A stretch of 64,000 nt of DNA from JAICND01 sp040905905 (GCA_040905905.1 JBBDQN010000050.1:124001-188000), one strand, 5' to 3'; counted from the first letter of the stretch, positions 7,167-16,605 are shown. Notes: generated from the sequence alone by a model not told the origin. Numbers and translations: made by a program.

Positions 7167-9029
7167 TCAAGGCTCGACGACCAATTTGAACACCGAGCCG
7201 CTCAGGGAAACTACGTAAAGCTCGCCGTCGGGACCAATTCCAAAGGACGACAGAGCACCGACGGTGCCGAGATCCGAGGTCCAGTCTTTGTGGTCGGTGG
7301 CAACTCCGCCGGACAGCCGGAAGCTCCTGATGAACCCTGCACAGAAATCCCCGTAGAAATAGGTTCCGGCGAGGTCCGGAATCGCGTTTCCGCGGTACAC
7401 GTATCCACCCGTGACCGAGCAGGCCGCCCCGGCGTTGGCATACTGGTGAACCGGGAAGGTGAAGCCAGCGGTGTTACAGGGGCCCTCGAAACACCCGTTC
7501 CCCTCCCAAGTGTTCCATCCCAGATTTAGTCCGCCCGAGCTAAGTGGCACCGCATCAAGCTCCTCCGTGGTGCCCTGACCGACATCGCCTACGTAGAGGT
7601 GGCTGTTGCCGTCGATTGAGAATCGCCACGGGTTGCGCAAACCGAGCAGCCAGACCTCCGGGGCTCCGCCACCGTTGCGGAAGGGGTTGGTGGTGGGAAT
7701 TGCATACGGCGACCCGCTGTTCACATCGATTCGCAGGATCTTTCCAAGCAAACGATTCGGGTTCTCAGCGTTGTCCTGGGTGTCGCCGCCGCCGCCACCG
7801 TCACCGGTTGAGATCAGCAAGGTTCCATCGGGAGCAAAGGCGAGCATCCCCCCGTTGTGATTGTCAAAGGTCTGCGGTATCTCCAGCAGGATTCGTTCTG
7901 AGTTGTGGTTCGCCCGATTCGGGTCGGAGGACACCCGAAACTCGGATATGACGGTGGTCAGGCCGCGCTTGTAGTTGACATAGAAGAGTCCGTTGGACAC
8001 GTAATTCGGGTGAAACGCCAGACCGAGCAACCCCCGCTCACCACAACACGTGACGGGAATGTCGAGGAACGGCGTCGGCAGTCGGGCCCCGTCCTGGATG
8101 ATCTCGATGTCCCCACCTTGCTCGACCACATAAAGGCGGCAGTCGCCAGGGGCGGCGGTGGCAAAGATCGGAGAGGACAAACCCGAGACCACCGTCGTGA
8201 GCGTCAAGGGCGGCACGGCAGCCGCGGTCACCCCGCTTGGGGTGAGGGTGCCGAACTCACCTGCTACCGGCAGCGAGTTGGGTTGGGTGCCTATCAACAA
8301 AGTGCTGTCAGCAATGCCGGTCGATAGAGAGTTGCGGAGGAAGGTTGTACAACTCGACGGTCGATAGAGACCGATCGAGTCCACCCCATCACCGTTCCAG
8401 TCGCCCGCGAAGGGAACGTCGCCGGGATTGCCATAGAAGAAGGCAAGATCGGCTATCCCCTCAGTGTTGGTATTCCGGAGGTACACAAAACCGTCCGACG
8501 GTCGTCGCAATCCGGCAGTGTCGATGTTGTCGTTGTTCCAGTCACCGATAAAAGGCACATCCCCCGGGTTGCCGTATCCGTAAGAGAACTCGGCCACACC
8601 GAGGCCACCTCCGTTGGCGCCAAGCTCGTTGATGATGTAGAAGCGAGCTTCCGACGGCCGGTAGATCGATACGGTGTCGCAGTTGTCGCCGTCGAAATCC
8701 CCGGCGATGGGGACATCACCGGGGTTGCCGAAGAAGAACCGGATGTCGGCGACTCCCTGAGTATTGGTGTTGCGCAAATAGACGAAACCGTCGGACTGCC
8801 TGTAGAGGCCGGGGGTGTCGATTCCGTCACAGTTCCAATCTCCCGTAAACGGACGATCGCCCGGATTTCCGTAGAAGAAGCTGGTGACCCCGGCGCCGTC
8901 GTGCAACGTCCACACCCCTGAAGTCACGTCGACCAGTCCAGATGTGTCCTCGGCTAGAGCCGCGGGACCCAACCAAGAGGTAGCTGCTGCCACCAGGACT
9001 GCTGTCCCCCAGGACTTCCTCAATCGCAC
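7167..9029 (-). CDS. Exported PQQ-type sugar (glucose/sorbosone) dehydrogenase with N-terminal GNPGD module
   Basis: 620 residues with a Sec signal peptide (cleavage near ALA, residue 26). Unlike the other module proteins, the GNPGD module comes first (residues 30-260). The catalytic domain follows from about residue 275: GLSSPIFATAAPGD, GERGLLGLAFHP, the His motif DNHNGGMLAFAPDG, STGDGG, LGLRNPWRFS and YVGDVGQ. These are hallmarks of soluble aldose dehydrogenase/HHIP-like propellers that oxidise sugars with PQQ. The gene starts with GTG and heads the minus-strand operon. The substrate is unknown. Confidence 0.88.
   Translation of the reverse strand: MRLRKSWGTAVLVAAATSWLGPAALAEDTSGLVDVTSGVWTLHDGAGVTSFFYGNPGDRPFTGDWNCDGIDTPGLYRQSDGFVYLRNTNTQGVADIRFFFGNPGDVPIAGDFDGDNCDTVSIYRPSEARFYIINELGANGGGLGVAEFSYGYGNPGDVPFIGDWNNDNIDTAGLRRPSDGFVYLRNTNTEGIADLAFFYGNPGDVPFAGDWNGDGVDSIGLYRPSSCTTFLRNSLSTGIADSTLLIGTQPNSLPVAGEFGTLTPSGVTAAAVPPLTLTTVVSGLSSPIFATAAPGDCRLYVVEQGGDIEIIQDGARLPTPFLDIPVTCCGERGLLGLAFHPNYVSNGLFYVNYKRGLTTVISEFRVSSDPNRANHNSERILLEIPQTFDNHNGGMLAFAPDGTLLISTGDGGGGGDTQDNAENPNRLLGKILRIDVNSGSPYAIPTTNPFRNGGGAPEVWLLGLRNPWRFSIDGNSHLYVGDVGQGTTEELDAVPLSSGGLNLGWNTWEGNGCFEGPCNTAGFTFPVHQYANAGAACSVTGGYVYRGNAIPDLAGTYFYGDFCAGFIRSFRLSGGVATDHKDWTSDLGTVGALSSFGIGPDGELYVVSLSGSVFKLVVEP
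8250..8942 (-). repeat. GNPGD repeat module, copy 2 (sugar dehydrogenase)
   Basis: Encodes residues 30-260 of the sugar dehydrogenase, the only N-terminal copy. Repeat spacing measured here is 47, 52, 47 and 47 residues; the 52-residue unit carries the insert INELGANGGGLG. Cysteines lie in loops one and two. Confidence 0.85.
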
Positions 9030-9107
9030 CCCCTAGGCGCCCATAGCAAGTGAACCAGAGAAGAACCTACCAGCTAGGGTGACTAACCGAACTCCCTCGT
9101 TCATTCC

Positions 9108-11060
9108 ATGATTTGTCGTTTCCGTCGCGTCCTTGCTCTTGGCTTTGTGATCTTCTTGTTGCCCACCGCGGCGGCCGGATCTACTGAGGGAGAGCTGGTT
9201 GTTACCGGTGGTGGGTGGGGCCATTCGGTGGGACTCAGCCAGTACGGCGCCCAGGGGATGGCTCTGGAGGGTTATAGCTACACCCAGATCCTTCAGCACT
9301 ACTACACCGGCGTCGAGGTGAAATCGGTGGAGGGGATGGGCGACCTAAGAGTTGGGCTCGCACAGTCGGTATCGACGGCGGTCTTCACACCCATCGACGA
9401 TGCGCTCGAAGTCGTTCGAGGGACTCCCCTCATCTCGGTCTGGCCGGGACACGAAGTGGTGGTGACACGGTCCGCGGCGGGATGCACCGTCGTGATTCGG
9501 ACCCTTGGCGGGGCGGTGATCGCCACCTTCCCTGCCGGGTCCTGTGACATAGAGCTGTTGCGAGTGTTCCCTGCCTCCAAGATCAACACCGGTGGGCGCA
9601 CCATCAACCACGGGTTTGTCTACGTCCGCCCTGCCCCCTCCGGGATCCATGTCGGCGCTCAGATGGACCTTGAGGCGTATATGCGGGGGATTGCCGAGGT
9701 CCCCAACGTGTTTGATGTCGAGGCGCAGAAGGCCCAGGTGGTGGCGGCCCGGTCGTATGCCCAGCGCAGCGCCATCGACCGCAGGCAGACCGCAAGCGGC
9801 TGTGCCGGGCCACAACAGCCTGGATGCACTTGGAACGAGATTTGCTTCTGCGACGTCCGTGCCACGACCGCCGATCAGAACTACACGGGTCACGCATCCG
9901 AGATTGCGCGGCTCAAGTGGAACCAGGCAGTCACCGATACCCCCGGCCAGGTGATCACCGCAGCCGGTGGCAGCATGCCGTTGAAGGCCTTCTACAGCTC
10001 TTCGACCTTTGGGCGAACCGAACCGTCGGAGGTCGGATTCGGCGGCGCCGCCGTCTCTTATCTCAAGAGCGTCGACGACCATTGGGGTGTGCTTCCGGCG
10101 GTTTTCAACCCGTTTGCCACATGGGTCGACAGCACCCCGTTGGGGGAGGCCGCTCAACGTTTGGGTTTTGCCACGCTCACCGGTGCCACACCGATCGCCA
10201 CCTCACCCGGGGGAGCGATCTCGCGGATCCGCTTCACCGGGACCAACTCGAGCGGGGCGACCATCAACATCGAATACGACACCAGGGTTTTGCGCGACTC
10301 AACTCGGCTGGGTCTCCGCTCAATGCAGGTCACCTCGGTTGTTCTCTTGCTGAGTAGCGGGCAGTTGGCCATGCACGATCCGGTCTCCGGCAAATGGTTC
10401 TTACGGGCGTTGTCGGGCCAGGAGACGAGTTTCTTCTACGGCAATCCGGGTGATGTGGCCTTCACCGGTGATTGGGACTGCGATGGCGACAAGACCCCGG
10501 GTCTGTACCGCCGGTCCGATGGATACGTCTATCTGCGGAACGACAACAGTCAAGGTGTTGCCGACATCTCCTACTTCTTCGGCAACCCTGGAGACATTCC
10601 GCTTGCCGGTGACTTCGATGGCGACAACTGCGACACGGTGTCGATCTATCGACCGTCGGAGGCGAAGTTCTACATCATCAACCGGCTTGGCTCCGGCGAC
10701 GGCGGTCTGGGCGCGGCCGACACCGCCTTCTTCTACGGGAACAACGGCGATGCCCCCGTCGTCGGGGACTGGGACGGCAACGGCACCGATACCCCAGGAC
10801 TTCGGCGATCGTCGAATGGTTTTGTGTACTTGCGCAACTCCAACACCCAGGGTGTGGCTGATCTCTCCTTCTTCTACGGCAACAATGGTGACGTGGTTTT
10901 TGCCGGGGACTGGAACGACGATGGAATATCTTCGATCGGGCTCTTCCGTCCCTCCAACGCCACCGTGTATCTGCGCAACAGCCTGTCGACTGGAGTGGCG
11001 GACGCCACTTTCGCCTTCGGAGCCTCCAACTATCGCCCCGCCGGCTTCTGGGGGAGTTGA
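9108..11060 (+). CDS. Exported SpoIID/LytB-domain protein with C-terminal GNPGD module
   Basis: 650 residues with an N-terminal signal peptide (about 1-23). The SpoIID domain spans about 30-340, including GGGWGHSVGLSQYGAQGMA, DLEAYMRGIAEVPN, AQVVAARSYA and the late KAFYSSSTFGRT. In Bacillus, SpoIID is a lytic transglycosylase and LytB enhances an amidase, so a peptidoglycan-related role is likely. Residues 414-650 are the GNPGD module. It starts 78 bp from the divergent sugar dehydrogenase gene; no Shine-Dalgarno is seen before ATG 9108. Confidence 0.88.
   Translation: MICRFRRVLALGFVIFLLPTAAAGSTEGELVVTGGGWGHSVGLSQYGAQGMALEGYSYTQILQHYYTGVEVKSVEGMGDLRVGLAQSVSTAVFTPIDDALEVVRGTPLISVWPGHEVVVTRSAAGCTVVIRTLGGAVIATFPAGSCDIELLRVFPASKINTGGRTINHGFVYVRPAPSGIHVGAQMDLEAYMRGIAEVPNVFDVEAQKAQVVAARSYAQRSAIDRRQTASGCAGPQQPGCTWNEICFCDVRATTADQNYTGHASEIARLKWNQAVTDTPGQVITAAGGSMPLKAFYSSSTFGRTEPSEVGFGGAAVSYLKSVDDHWGVLPAVFNPFATWVDSTPLGEAAQRLGFATLTGATPIATSPGGAISRIRFTGTNSSGATINIEYDTRVLRDSTRLGLRSMQVTSVVLLLSSGQLAMHDPVSGKWFLRALSGQETSFFYGNPGDVAFTGDWDCDGDKTPGLYRRSDGYVYLRNDNSQGVADISYFFGNPGDIPLAGDFDGDNCDTVSIYRPSEAKFYIINRLGSGDGGLGAADTAFFYGNNGDAPVVGDWDGNGTDTPGLRRSSNGFVYLRNSNTQGVADLSFFYGNNGDVVFAGDWNDDGISSIGLFRPSNATVYLRNSLSTGVADATFAFGASNYRPAGFWGS
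10347..11057 (+). repeat. GNPGD repeat module, copy 3 (SpoIID-like protein)
   Basis: Encodes residues 414-650. Two of the turns read GNNGD instead of GNPGD. Cysteines are present in loops one (DCDG) and two (DNCDT). The chain ends directly after the last repeat, with no sorting signal. Confidence 0.85.
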
Positions 11061-11070
11061 ACACCGCCGG

Positions 11071-11076
11071 TAAGCT
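11071..11076 (+). promoter_or_regulatory. Candidate -10 box (TAAGCT) for a leaderless transcript
   Basis: TAAGCT lies 9 nt before ATG 11086 and only 10 bp after the SpoIID-like stop. No Shine-Dalgarno is present, so transcription may start at or next to the start codon. Confidence 0.35.
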
Positions 11077-11085
11077 CGCCGCCCG

Positions 11086-12243
11086 ATGACCAGAGGCGCG
11101 GCGCCGGAGACTCCTGATCTAATAGCCACCGTGGTGCTGCCTGCCTACAACGAGGAGTCAGCTCTCCCGGTGGTCCTTGCCGATCTCAACCGCCACCTTG
11201 ACCATCGCTTCGAGATCCTGGTAATCGACGACGGCTCGACCGATCGGACTGTGGCGGTGGCCTCGGGGTTCCAATGCCGGGTAGTGCATCACTCAACCAA
11301 TCGCGGGAAGGGTGCTGCGATGGTGACGGGTGCCACCGAAGCAAGCTCGGACCGGTTGGTCTTCATCGACGCCGATGGAACCTATCCCGTGGAGGAGATC
11401 AAGCGATTGGTCGAGTTGTTGGAGGACCACGATCTCGTTCGGGCGGAACGCCCGAACGACTCACCGACCATGCCGGTCATCAACCGGATGGGAAACCGGC
11501 TCTTCAACCGCCTCATCGCCGCCTTCCATCGTCTGGATGGAACCGACTTCCTCAGCGGTCTCTACGGCATCCGCCGTGATGAATTCCTGGCGATGGGGGT
11601 CGAGTCGGCCGGCTTCGACATCGAAGTGGAGATCGGTATCAAGGCCAGGCTGCGGGGGTTGAAGGTGACAACGTTCCCGATTGAGTACCGCCCTCGGATC
11701 GGCGAGAAGAAGTTGAAACCGTTTCAGGATGGATTTCGGATACTTTCTCGGGTGGCTGGCATGCTGCTGCTCTACAACCCGGTGGGGACGTTTGTGCTGC
11801 CGGGGCTGGTCCTGATGACCTTGGCGTTGGTCGGGGCAGTCATCCTGGCCGGAGGCCCCGTTCAGATCGCTTCGGTGGGGCTCTCGATCAACACTTTCAT
11901 CCTGGCGGTGCTGGGGATCCTGGCCGGATTGCAACTGGTCATCTTTGGGGTGGCCGCGACGTTGTACCGGGTCGAAGCCGGGTATCAGCCCCGCCGATGG
12001 CTGGTCGGCCTTGCGGCCCGGCGGGTGCGGCTCGGCAGCGCTTTTCTTGGTCTGCTTGTCGCGCTGGCCGGGGTTTGGTGGACCGCGAGCATCGGTCTCG
12101 GCTGGCTGCGTCAGGGAGGCGGAGACTTTCTCGAGACCGACCAACTCGTAGCAGCGGCTGCCGCCACTGTCTTCGGGTTGCAGCTTCTTTCCGCCGGGCT
12201 GTTCCTGTCGATCTTCGCCGGGCGGCTCGATCGATATGGCTGA
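11086..12243 (+). CDS. GT2 glycosyltransferase, polyprenyl-phosphate type, with C-terminal membrane helices
   Basis: 385 residues. The GT-A domain (about 10-225) has LPAYNEESALP, VIDDGSTDRT and the DxD-type IDADGTYP; GLYGIRRDEF follows. Four membrane helices occupy about 225-385. This resembles dolichol-phosphate-mannose synthase/GtrB-like enzymes that load a sugar on a lipid phosphate at the inner face of the membrane. The next GT2 gene overlaps by 8 nt, so the two form an operon. Confidence 0.88.
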   Translation: MTRGAAPETPDLIATVVLPAYNEESALPVVLADLNRHLDHRFEILVIDDGSTDRTVAVASGFQCRVVHHSTNRGKGAAMVTGATEASSDRLVFIDADGTYPVEEIKRLVELLEDHDLVRAERPNDSPTMPVINRMGNRLFNRLIAAFHRLDGTDFLSGLYGIRRDEFLAMGVESAGFDIEVEIGIKARLRGLKVTTFPIEYRPRIGEKKLKPFQDGFRILSRVAGMLLLYNPVGTFVLPGLVLMTLALVGAVILAGGPVQIASVGLSINTFILAVLGILAGLQLVIFGVAATLYRVEAGYQPRRWLVGLAARRVRLGSAFLGLLVALAGVWWTASIGLGWLRQGGGDFLETDQLVAAAAATVFGLQLLSAGLFLSIFAGRLDRYG

Positions 12244-13276
12244 CCCGGTCGTGACGGTGGTTGTCGTCAACTACCGCAGCGGTCGTCACCTCCAGCACTG
12301 TCTTGATGCCCTCCTTGGTCAGGACCAGGGGGCATCGACCGAGGTGATCGTGGTCGACAATGCTTCCGGAGACGAGAGCTTTGAGGCAGCGCGGGTGGCG
12401 GCGGCAGCCGGACAGGTTGTCTCCATCGAGAGTGATCGCAACCTCGGTTTGGCCGGTGGCGTCAACCTGGCCCTCACTCACGCCAGGGGCCGATATCTGG
12501 CCGTGCTGAATCCGGACGTCGTGACCAGCGCCGGCTGGCTCCGTCCCCTGGTGGCAGTGATGCAGGCCGATTCAGATATTGGCGTTGCCTGCCCTTTGAT
12601 CCTTGTGACCGGCACCGAACGAATCAACTCGGCCGGTCAACACATCCATGTCACCGGCCTTGGTTTCAATCGGTTCCTTGGTGCGACGGCGGCGGTGGCG
12701 GGCGATGCGTTGCAGGCGGTGCCGGGTCTCCATGGTGCTTGTTTCTTGATCGAGACTGAACTGCTGCGGGCGATCGGTGGGTGGGACGAGACCGGGTTCC
12801 TTTATCAAGAGGACGTTGCTCTCTCCTGGACGGTGCGTTCTGCGGGTCGGTCGATCGTTTGTGTCCCCGCCTCCCGAGTAAGCCATGACTACAGCCTGAC
12901 CATGTACCCAGAGAAGTTGTACCTGTTGGAGCGCAACCGTTGGATGTTGCTCGCCACCCATTTCCGGTTCGGGACCCGCGTTTGGACGTCACCGGTAATC
13001 CTTCTCAGCGAATTGCTGGTGTGGGGGATGTGTGTGCTGCGCGGTCCCCGATTTGTGGCAGCCAAGTGGAACGCAGCCCGGTGGGTGCTCGCTCATCGTC
13101 CCGAGGTTGCAGCCTGGCGAACCCGGGTCGACCGGATCCGCGTGGTTGGTGACCTCGCCCTGATAAGAGCGATGCGCTGGACCTACCCCCTTGGACAGTT
13201 GTTCACCCTGGGCGGGGAGCGAGGGGTTTCCATGCGGCAACCACCGGGAGGATTGCCAACCGAAAGACCGTTGTGA
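12236..13276 (+). CDS. GT2 glycosyltransferase, rhamnosyltransferase (WbbL-like) type
   Basis: 346 residues. Motifs VVVNYRSGRHLQ, VVDNASGDES, LNPDVV and YQEDVALSWTVRSAG match the GT2 group that contains rhamnosyltransferases such as WbbL. It lacks long membrane segments apart from a hydrophobic patch near 245-265. It probably adds a sugar to a lipid-linked glycan; donor and acceptor are unknown. ATG 12236 overlaps the previous gene by 8 nt. Its TGA stop lies inside the left arm of a strong terminator. Confidence 0.88.
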   Translation: MADPVVTVVVVNYRSGRHLQHCLDALLGQDQGASTEVIVVDNASGDESFEAARVAAAAGQVVSIESDRNLGLAGGVNLALTHARGRYLAVLNPDVVTSAGWLRPLVAVMQADSDIGVACPLILVTGTERINSAGQHIHVTGLGFNRFLGATAAVAGDALQAVPGLHGACFLIETELLRAIGGWDETGFLYQEDVALSWTVRSAGRSIVCVPASRVSHDYSLTMYPEKLYLLERNRWMLLATHFRFGTRVWTSPVILLSELLVWGMCVLRGPRFVAAKWNAARWVLAHRPEVAAWRTRVDRIRVVGDLALIRAMRWTYPLGQLFTLGGERGVSMRQPPGGLPTERPL

Positions 13277-13311
13277 CGGTTGGCCCGTATATAACGGGCC
13301 AACCGTCACAA
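13271..13311. terminator. Bidirectional terminator hairpin between convergent genes
   Basis: A perfect 18-bp stem (13271-13288 with 13294-13311) closes over a 5-nt ATATA loop. It lies between the convergent GT2 and subtilase genes and can serve both. The GT2 stop codon (13274-13276) is within the left arm. No long T-run follows on either strand. Confidence 0.8.
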
Positions 13312-13323
13312 GAACGGTTCTGT

Positions 13324-14031
13324 CTACGGTCCCGCGCGGAAGGCTTGGAAGCCGAAGCCTCCAAACCAGGACTGGTGTGCGATCCCGGTCGAGTTGGAGT
13401 TGCGTAGGAAGATGAAACCGGTGGACGGGCGATAGAGACCCATCGTGTCGAACCCGTCCCCGTCCCAATCACCTGCGAACGGTGTGTCGCCGTTGTTGCC
13501 GTAGAAGAACGAGAGATCGGCGATTCCCTGCGTGTTGGAGTTGCGCAGGTAGACGAACCCGTCTGAGGGCCGGCGCAGGCCGGGGGTGTCGATCCCGTCG
13601 GCGTTCCAATCGCCGACAAAGGGAACGTCTCCGGGGTTGCCGTAGAAGAAGGACGTCTCGGCCGCACCTAGCCCACCATCGCCAGACCCCAAGCTGTTGA
13701 TGATGTAGAACTTGGCTTCGGAGGGTCGATAGATCGACACGGTGTCGCAGCCGTCATTGTTGAAGTCGCCGGCAATCGGCACGTCCCCCGGGTTACCGAA
13801 GAAATACCGGATGTCAGCGATTCCCTGGTTGTTGGAATTGCGCAGGTAGACGAACCCGTCCGACTGCCGGTAGAGCCCCGGTGTGACCACGCCGTCGCAA
13901 TCCCAGTCGCCCATGAAACCAAGGTCCCCCGGGTTCCCATAGAAAAAACGGCTGTAGGCGGCTTCGTCGAACCAGAGCCTCCAAACCCCATTGCCGGCTT
14001 CGATTACTCCCACCCGGTCGAGCGAACAACC
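13324..14031 (-). repeat. GNPGD repeat module, copy 4 (subtilase)
   Basis: Encodes residues 428-662 with four repeats, one using GNNGD. Cysteines are in loops one and two; another Cys at 429 starts the cap segment. The coding sequence is closely similar to copies 2, 3 and 6. Confidence 0.85.
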
Positions 14032-15312
14032 GCCCGGGTCGAGGCCTTCGTCGAGGGCCTGGCGGGCCTGGAGGATCCCGGTCCCAAAGGTCGCGTCGTC
14101 GCCGGCGGTACCGAGATCGTCTGCGGTGCACCGGAGCAACGAACGCACCCGGTCGGCGCTTTCACCTGGCAGAGCTGAGAGCAGCAAGGCGGCGGCTCCC
14201 GCCACATGCGGGGAAGCCATCGAAGTCCCCTGCGACGGGTACACATCCCAGATCCCGGTGCCGGGGTCGAATGTCTCTTGCCAAATCGGGTTGGCCCCCG
14301 ACCCTCCCGGAGCCACCAAATCGATTGCCGTCCCCTGCGATGAGTAGCCGGCCACGGAGTCGCCACTTGTGGTCGCACCTACGGCGATAACCCTTGGATC
14401 GTTGGCGGGGAAGGTGACTGCCCCACCGCCCTCGTTTCCAGCGGCGGCCACCATCACGATGTCGGCAAAGGCTGCCTGGTCGATAGCGTCGGTCACAATG
14501 CTGCTTGAGCAGAGGCAACCGAGCGACATATTGATCACCCTGGCCCCGTGGGTCCGGGCCCAGTCGATGCCCGTTGCCATCCACGTGGTGAGCTTGATAA
14601 ATCGGCCAACTACTACCGGCATGACCTGGGAATCAGGCGCCATGCCCGCCGTGCGTAGGGCGTTGCCGGTGCACTGGGCCGCAGTGCCGGCGACATGGGT
14701 GCCGTGGCCATCCCCATCCCAAGCCGAACCCGCACCCGAGCCGTCTAGCGCCACGTCATATTCGTCTACGAACGGACGACAGAACCCGTCGCGGGTCGCG
14801 GGGTTGGGATCTAACGACACCCCACCGTCCAGTATTGCGATCCTCACTCCAGTCCCCGTGGCGACAAGCCAGGCTTGTGGCGCCTCCACTCGTTCCAGAT
14901 TCCATTGATCTCCGCTTAGGAAGAAAGGGTCATTGGACACCAGTGGGGGCGAGCTAAAAGCCTCCATCTCGAGCTCCAGTTCGGCTACCTCTACTCCCGG
15001 TTGGCGGGCCAAGGCTCCGGCCAACGTGATGGGGTCCATCTGGTCGGGTACCGGCACTCGCACCCATCGGCCAAACAGGCCTACGGAATCTGGAATCGCA
15101 GTACTGCCCGGGCGCATCTTGACCACCACCCAATCCTGGGAGTGCGGTTTGGCCGGGTCGGCGGCCAGGCCCATTACCCCGCTTTCGACCCCGAATGCGG
15201 GCAGGGCGGCAAGGACCATTGTGAGCACGAGGGCCGTGAACAACCATTTGCCGGGCGGTGCCGAGAAGATGCCCCCTTTTGACGGGGTCATGTTATCCGT
15301 CGCCGCCGACAA
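13324..15312 (-). CDS. Exported subtilisin-like serine protease (S8) with C-terminal GNPGD module
   Basis: 662 residues. A hydrophobic signal region lies at about 22-42, followed by an I9-like pro-segment (about 55-120). The S8 domain shows the full catalytic set: D162 (ILDGGV), H203 (DGHGTHVAG), oxyanion N293 (AAGNEGGG) and S364 (GTSMASPHVAG). Residues 428-662 are the GNPGD module. ATG 15312 is used; ATG at residue 8 is possible. The gene lies 3 bp after the M23 peptidase gene, last in a four-gene operon. It should act outside the cell. Confidence 0.92.
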   Translation of the reverse strand: MSAATDNMTPSKGGIFSAPPGKWLFTALVLTMVLAALPAFGVESGVMGLAADPAKPHSQDWVVVKMRPGSTAIPDSVGLFGRWVRVPVPDQMDPITLAGALARQPGVEVAELELEMEAFSSPPLVSNDPFFLSGDQWNLERVEAPQAWLVATGTGVRIAILDGGVSLDPNPATRDGFCRPFVDEYDVALDGSGAGSAWDGDGHGTHVAGTAAQCTGNALRTAGMAPDSQVMPVVVGRFIKLTTWMATGIDWARTHGARVINMSLGCLCSSSIVTDAIDQAAFADIVMVAAAGNEGGGAVTFPANDPRVIAVGATTSGDSVAGYSSQGTAIDLVAPGGSGANPIWQETFDPGTGIWDVYPSQGTSMASPHVAGAAALLLSALPGESADRVRSLLRCTADDLGTAGDDATFGTGILQARQALDEGLDPGGCSLDRVGVIEAGNGVWRLWFDEAAYSRFFYGNPGDLGFMGDWDCDGVVTPGLYRQSDGFVYLRNSNNQGIADIRYFFGNPGDVPIAGDFNNDGCDTVSIYRPSEAKFYIINSLGSGDGGLGAAETSFFYGNPGDVPFVGDWNADGIDTPGLRRPSDGFVYLRNSNTQGIADLSFFYGNNGDTPFAGDWDGDGFDTMGLYRPSTGFIFLRNSNSTGIAHQSWFGGFGFQAFRAGP

Positions 15313-15315
15313 GGA

Positions 15316-16044
15316 TTACTGGCCCATGGGCAAGGCCCCGGCAAAAGACCCAACGAACATGGAGAAGTCGGCCGAGCCCTGAGTGTTGGAGTTCCTTATG
15401 TACAGGGCCCCAGCCGAGCGGCGATAGACGGCCACGGTGTCGATGGCATCGCCGTCCCAGTCGCCGGCAAAGAGAATGTCACCCGGGTTTCCATAGAAAA
15501 AGGAGAAGTCGGCGGCGCCGGTGGTGTTGGTGTTGCGGAAGTAGAGGAACCCGCTCGACTCGCGGTGAAGACCCACCGTGTCGGTGCCGTCGCCGTCGAA
15601 GTCGCCGGTGAAGGGCTTGTCGCCCGGGTTGCCGAAGCCAAAGACCTGCTCGGCGGCACCAAGCCCTCCGTCGTTCTCCCCAAGCTCGTTGATCACGTAA
15701 ATCTGTTGTTCAGAAGGTCGGTAGATGGAAACTGTGTCGCATCCGTCGTTGTCGAAGTCTCCACTTAACGGGAGGTCGCCGGGGTTGCCGAAGAAGAAGG
15801 CGATGTCGGCAACTCCCTGGGTGTTGGAGTTGCGCAGATAGACATATCCGTCGGATCGTCGGTAGAGACCGGGTGTGGCATTGCCGTCACAGTCCCAATC
15901 GCCGGCAAAAGCGACGTCGCCGGGGTTGCCGAAGAAGAACCTGTCGACCGCGGCTCCCACCGCCAACTCGGTTAGTCGATGGAACCTGCTGGCCGTGTCC
16001 TGGAAGGCAACGGTGTCACAGACCGAGCCATCCAGACACGGTGG
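15316..16044 (-). repeat. GNPGD repeat module, copy 5 (M23 peptidase)
   Basis: Encodes residues 188-429, starting with a cap (CDTVAFQDT) also found in copies 1 and 6. The second unit is slightly divergent (SEQQIYVINELG). Loop cysteines are kept. Confidence 0.85.
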
Positions 16045-16605
16045 ATCCTGAGGAGCACCTCCACCCGGTTCGGTCAACCGCGGCGCTGCCACCAGGGCGT
16101 CGTAAGCATCGATCGCCACGCCATCGGGTTGTCGCAACTCGAAATGCAGATGGGGGGCGGTGCTCTCGGCGTTGCCGGAGTCTCCCGCCCAGCCGATGAG
16201 TTGGCCTGCCTCGACCCGGGTGCCGCGGACGATACCGGGAGCTATTCCCCAACCCTGGCCATCGTCAGTGCCGGGGGTGTCATTATTGAGATGGATGTAC
16301 CAGGACGACCAGCCGTCGTCGTGTTCGATCGCCAGGTAACAGCAGGTGGCGCCAACCCAATCGACTACTCCCGAAGCCGCCGCCACCACCGGATGACCTT
16401 TGGCGGCCACACCGTTGGTGCGGGTCATGATGTCGACGCCCTGATGCGTATGACCTCCGCGCGGTGCCCCGAAGTTGTCGGCGATATGAACTTCACCGAT
16501 GACGGGAAAGATCAAGGGGTAGAGGCTCTGGGCTCCTGCCGTGGCCGGCGCCAGCGAGCCGACAACGGCCAGCGCAACAGATGCCGTGAACAGGCGTCGA
16601 CTCAT
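15316..16605 (-). CDS. Exported M23 (LytM-type) metallopeptidase with C-terminal GNPGD module
   Basis: 429 residues with a signal peptide (AGA near 25). The M23 domain (about 30-170) has the zinc motif H54-x3-D58, H105 (YIHL) and the HxH motif H152/H154 (PHLHFEL), so the active site looks complete. Such enzymes cut peptide cross-links in cell walls. Residues 188-429 are the GNPGD module. ATG 16605 is chosen because AGGGAGGG lies upstream; the longer open frame to 16779 is Arg/His-rich nonsense. It lies between the GH26-like and subtilase genes in one operon. Confidence 0.9.
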   Translation of the reverse strand: MSRRLFTASVALAVVGSLAPATAGAQSLYPLIFPVIGEVHIADNFGAPRGGHTHQGVDIMTRTNGVAAKGHPVVAAASGVVDWVGATCCYLAIEHDDGWSSWYIHLNNDTPGTDDGQGWGIAPGIVRGTRVEAGQLIGWAGDSGNAESTAPHLHFELRQPDGVAIDAYDALVAAPRLTEPGGGAPQDPPCLDGSVCDTVAFQDTASRFHRLTELAVGAAVDRFFFGNPGDVAFAGDWDCDGNATPGLYRRSDGYVYLRNSNTQGVADIAFFFGNPGDLPLSGDFDNDGCDTVSIYRPSEQQIYVINELGENDGGLGAAEQVFGFGNPGDKPFTGDFDGDGTDTVGLHRESSGFLYFRNTNTTGAADFSFFYGNPGDILFAGDWDGDAIDTVAVYRRSAGALYIRNSNTQGSADFSMFVGSFAGALPMGQ

